From an uncultured Candidatus Saccharibacteria bacterium (GTDB lineage Bacteria; Patescibacteriota; Saccharimonadia; Saccharimonadales; Saccharimonadaceae), in the NCBI GenBank assembly GCA_937989565.1, contig CALKRM010000002.1, positions 1-7,835 of the forward strand: a stretch of 7,835 nucleotides of DNA. The letters run 5' to 3'. Shown in pieces: positions 5,631-7,835 of this stretch. Each line of letters starts with the position of its first letter. The first letter of the stretch is position 1. The notes below the pieces were generated by a model. That model was not told the DNA's origin and searched no databases. It was given only the letters and a program-made list of their open reading frames with translations. Made by a program: the position numbers and the translations under genes.

Positions 5631-6206
5631 ATGGCAAGCAAGAAAAAACCAGCAAACTTTAAGGTTACAAAATCGAAGAATGAGATAATGACCGCGGTGC
5701 TAATCGGTCTGGTGACGGCTTTGATAGTGATAGTTATTGGCGTAATTTTATTACACACCAACCAAACTTCCGACAAGACATCTCAAACAGTGGAAAAGGT
5801 TGATAATGGATCTGTGAACTTGGGGTCTCTGGGCTTTCAAATTGAAGGAGATAAAGCGGTTATTCGCAACGATTCAGCCACGCAAGAGCTTCGCGATTTT
5901 CTGAAAGCAGACGTAAAGAAGTCAGGTTGTAAGGGCAACAACGGCGTAACTGCGGTAATTGCCCATTCCCAGGACGAGAAACAGTTGTTGCTGGGCTATG
6001 GTTGCGGCAATTCTGTGGCGCGAATGTTTGCAGTTAAGAAAGACGACGGATGGAAAGCGATTTCCCCAACCAATCAATTTAACCTATTTGAAATTCCGAG
6101 CTGTAAGATGGTTGATGAAAATAATATTAGTAATGAAATTGCGCCAGTCTGCCAAAATGAGAAAAAAGTTGGCGATAATTTATCTTACGATTACAAAATA
6201 CGATAA
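5631..6206 (+). CDS. unknown single-pass membrane protein with four extracytoplasmic cysteines
   Basis: I do not recognise this 191-residue protein. It has a lysine-rich N-terminus (residues 3-17, including ASKKKP and VTKSKN), then one strongly hydrophobic segment at about 20-42 (LIGLVTALIVIVIGVILL), then a polar domain of about 150 residues. By the positive-inside rule the N-terminus is cytoplasmic and the rest outside. There is no lipoprotein cysteine or obvious cleavage site, so it is probably membrane-anchored. Cysteines at 100, 125, 158 and 174 could form two disulfides. No catalytic motif is visible. It is the only plus-strand gene, has its own extended -10 promoter and ribosome binding site, diverges from infA and converges on secY. 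Its base composition and codon use look like those of its neighbours, so recent transfer is not suggested. Confidence 0.88.
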   Translation: MASKKKPANFKVTKSKNEIMTAVLIGLVTALIVIVIGVILLHTNQTSDKTSQTVEKVDNGSVNLGSLGFQIEGDKAVIRNDSATQELRDFLKADVKKSGCKGNNGVTAVIAHSQDEKQLLLGYGCGNSVARMFAVKKDDGWKAISPTNQFNLFEIPSCKMVDENNISNEIAPVCQNEKKVGDNLSYDYKIR

Positions 6207-6215
6207 TCCATTCAC

Positions 6216-6251
6216 AAAAAAAGAATTCCCCGCTTTTCGGCGGGGATTTTT
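6216..6251. terminator. bidirectional terminator between the membrane protein gene and secY
   Basis: Stem TCCCCGC (6227-6233) with GCGGGGA (6240-6246) and a six-base loop TTTTCG. Five T's (6247-6251) follow on the plus strand, and seven A's (6216-6222) give a U-run for minus-strand transcripts. It thus ends both the plus-strand gene and secY, and separates secY from the infA operon. Confidence 0.93.
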
Positions 6252-6259
6252 AATGTCAA

Positions 6260-7735
6260 TTATTTTTTCTTAAACAAACGACGCTTCTTGCTCTTCTTTT
6301 TGTCGCTATCAAGCAGCTCGTCTGGGTCAAAGTCGTCATACGTAACCATCAGCGCACGAGAGTTGACTTGTCGCAGCGTTTCAAGGGCAACTGATACGAC
6401 AATCAAGATTCCAGTACCACCGATTGACAAACGCAAACCTTGCAAGCCTGTCAAGTTGTATGTGAGATATTCCGCGACGAATGGCAAAATAGCCACGATT
6501 CCTAGGACAATTGAGCCGAACAAAATCAAGCGATTGACAGTTCTCATAAGGTATTTTTCAGTCTGAGTACCCGGACGCACGCCCTCAATAAATCCGCCCT
6601 GCTTCTGCAAATTTTCGGCAATTTCATTAGCGTTAAAGACGATTCCAGTGTAAAAATATGTAAAGACGATAACCAGAATAAAGTATAACGTTGGGTAAAT
6701 AAACGCTTCAGCGGTGCTTCCTGTGAATGAGCCGGCGTTTGGAGCCTGGAACCAAGTAATAAGCTTGTTGGCTGTCGGCAGAAGATCGGCGTTACCAGAC
6801 GCTTTCATGACTTGACCAACGAATTGCGGCAAGCTTAGGAACGCAACCGCGAAGATGACTGGAATAACTCCCGCCGCAATCAATTTAACCGGCAAAATGC
6901 TTTTTACATCGCCATAATTACTGTTTCCGTGAACGCGCTTTGCATAGTTAATTGTAATGACGCGTTGAGCTTCGTTGATTTTAACTAGGAAATAAAGGAC
7001 GATGAGTCCGGCGATTGACATGATCAATATCGTCCAGAACATAACTGGGTTTACAGGGAGAGTGAACCAGTTGAAGACGTTCAGGCTACCAGATGAAGTG
7101 TTGAACAATGATGAGATTAATGACGCGAGCATTTGTGGTAATTGGCTGATAATGCCAGCGAAGATTACGATAGAAATACCGTTGCCAATCCCCTGCTCAG
7201 TGATCAACTCACCGAGCCACATCAGAAGAACAGAGCCTGCCGTCATTGAAGTGATCGAAACGATCCATTCCATCATCGTAGGGTCGGCCAATGTTGTACT
7301 GCCGCCTTGAAGAACTGTTTGCCTTAAGATGAAGATGAAAGCGATTGACTGGACAATAGCAAGCGGCACGGTAATAACACGCGTCCATTGCTGAATTTTT
7401 CGACGTCCAGATTCACCATCTTTATGTAGTTCCTCAAGCTTTGGAATGGCTTTAGTTAGAAGCTGAATAATAATACTAGCGGTAATAAATGGACTAAGCC
7501 CAACCAACACCAGAGAGAAGCTCGACAGCGCACCACCAGATAGCAAGTTCAAAATTCCACCGAGGTCAGATTGCCCAAGCACTGACGAAATCGCGTTACG
7601 CAGTTGTGTTGGTTCCGCCAACGGCACTGGAATGTGCGCCAATAATCGATAAACAACGATTATTCCCACGACGATAAATAGCCGTTTTTGCATATCTTTA
7701 TTTTTCAGTGAGCGGAAAATTATTCTCCAATTCAT
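6260..7735 (-). CDS. secY: preprotein translocase subunit SecY
   Basis: A 491-residue channel protein with ten predicted membrane segments at roughly 18-36, 72-93, 119-137, 157-177, 185-203, 230-251, 282-303, 346-367, 402-424 and 437-453. Family signatures are present: the region from GLSPFITASIIIQLL, GIGNGISIVIFAGI at 182-195, the cytoplasmic loop with INEAQRVITINYAKR at 253-267, LPVKLIAAGVIPVIFA at 281-296, and RPGTQTEKYL at 387-396. SecY forms the protein-conducting channel with SecE and SecG and takes SecA or ribosome input at its cytoplasmic loops. It is longer than the usual 420-440; part of the excess is a C-terminal tail, first acidic (DDFDPDELLDSD, 467-478) and then basic (KKKSKKRRLFKKK). 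GAGGGG seven bases before the ATG is a good ribosome binding site. A strong terminator follows. Confidence 0.98.
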   Translation of the reverse strand: MNWRIIFRSLKNKDMQKRLFIVVGIIVVYRLLAHIPVPLAEPTQLRNAISSVLGQSDLGGILNLLSGGALSSFSLVLVGLSPFITASIIIQLLTKAIPKLEELHKDGESGRRKIQQWTRVITVPLAIVQSIAFIFILRQTVLQGGSTTLADPTMMEWIVSITSMTAGSVLLMWLGELITEQGIGNGISIVIFAGIISQLPQMLASLISSLFNTSSGSLNVFNWFTLPVNPVMFWTILIMSIAGLIVLYFLVKINEAQRVITINYAKRVHGNSNYGDVKSILPVKLIAAGVIPVIFAVAFLSLPQFVGQVMKASGNADLLPTANKLITWFQAPNAGSFTGSTAEAFIYPTLYFILVIVFTYFYTGIVFNANEIAENLQKQGGFIEGVRPGTQTEKYLMRTVNRLILFGSIVLGIVAILPFVAEYLTYNLTGLQGLRLSIGGTGILIVVSVALETLRQVNSRALMVTYDDFDPDELLDSDKKKSKKRRLFKKK

Positions 7736-7777
7736 GTTTTAGCCCCTCATAGTCACTAACAATTCTTAACTCTGTTA

Positions 7778-7806
7778 ATTATACATTACCTGAGCGGATA
7801 TTTCCA
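7778..7806 (-). promoter_or_regulatory. probable secY promoter
   Basis: On the minus strand TATAAT (7783-7778) with TGGAAA (7806-7801) 17 bases upstream, a four-of-six match to the -35. Expected start is near 7771, giving a leader of about 36 bases that contains GAGGGG seven bases before the ATG. The remaining bases up to the window edge (7807-7835) show nothing I can name, and no rplO end is visible there. Confidence 0.65.
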
Positions 7807-7835
7807 TACTAAAAACATAAAAGCGTATGCGTTAT

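Noticed and set aside
7736..7835. Possible end of rplO or another gene upstream of secY
   Set aside because: The only frame open from the window edge has about 15 codons before a stop and does not resemble the L15 C-terminus; a three-codon ORF (ATG AGG GGC TAA) next to secY is just its ribosome binding site region.

Overview
This window is a ribosomal-protein and transcription/translation core locus from a bacterium, almost entirely on the minus strand. Read 5'->3' on that strand, the order is secY, then (after one gene in the opposite direction) infA, rpmJ, rpsM, rpsK, rpsD, rpoA, rplQ, rplM, rpsI, a terminator, and a two-gene unit of an alpha/beta hydrolase followed by a CYTH-domain protein that runs off the left edge.

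Organism: the sequence suggests a member of the Candidate Phyla Radiation (Patescibacteria), most likely Saccharibacteria (TM7). The reasons are the compact packing, the cysteine-free L36 and S4 proteins, the style of the SecY and alpha-subunit sequences, and a small lysine-rich membrane-anchored protein of no recognised family beside infA. TGA is used as a stop codon (end of the hydrolase gene), which argues against the recoded Absconditabacteria/Gracilibacteria. The lineage is an inference from memory of such sequences, not from a search.

Layout. 1-1430: CYTH protein (partial) and hydrolase, overlapping by 4 bases (ATGA). 1431-1500: hairpin terminator of the ribosomal operon and a possible leaderless promoter for the hydrolase. 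1501-5525: ten-gene operon infA to rpsI with 1-21 base gaps, except for 54 bases between infA and rpmJ that may fold over the rpmJ ribosome binding site. 5526-5630: divergent promoter region with three copies of a TTGTCAA heptamer. 5631-6206: plus-strand gene for an unknown single-pass membrane protein with four extracytoplasmic cysteines. 6207-6259: strong bidirectional terminator. 6260-7735: secY, with its own promoter at about 7778-7806.

How it works together: the long operon makes initiation factor IF-1, small-subunit proteins S13, S11, S4 and S9, large-subunit proteins L36, L17 and L13, and the RNA polymerase alpha subunit, so ribosome and polymerase supply are tied together. secY supplies the membrane translocation channel but appears to be transcribed separately. 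The genes adk and map, which often sit between secY and infA in other bacteria, are absent here; the unknown membrane protein gene occupies that place. I saw no tRNA, rRNA, CRISPR array, insertion sequence or phage gene.
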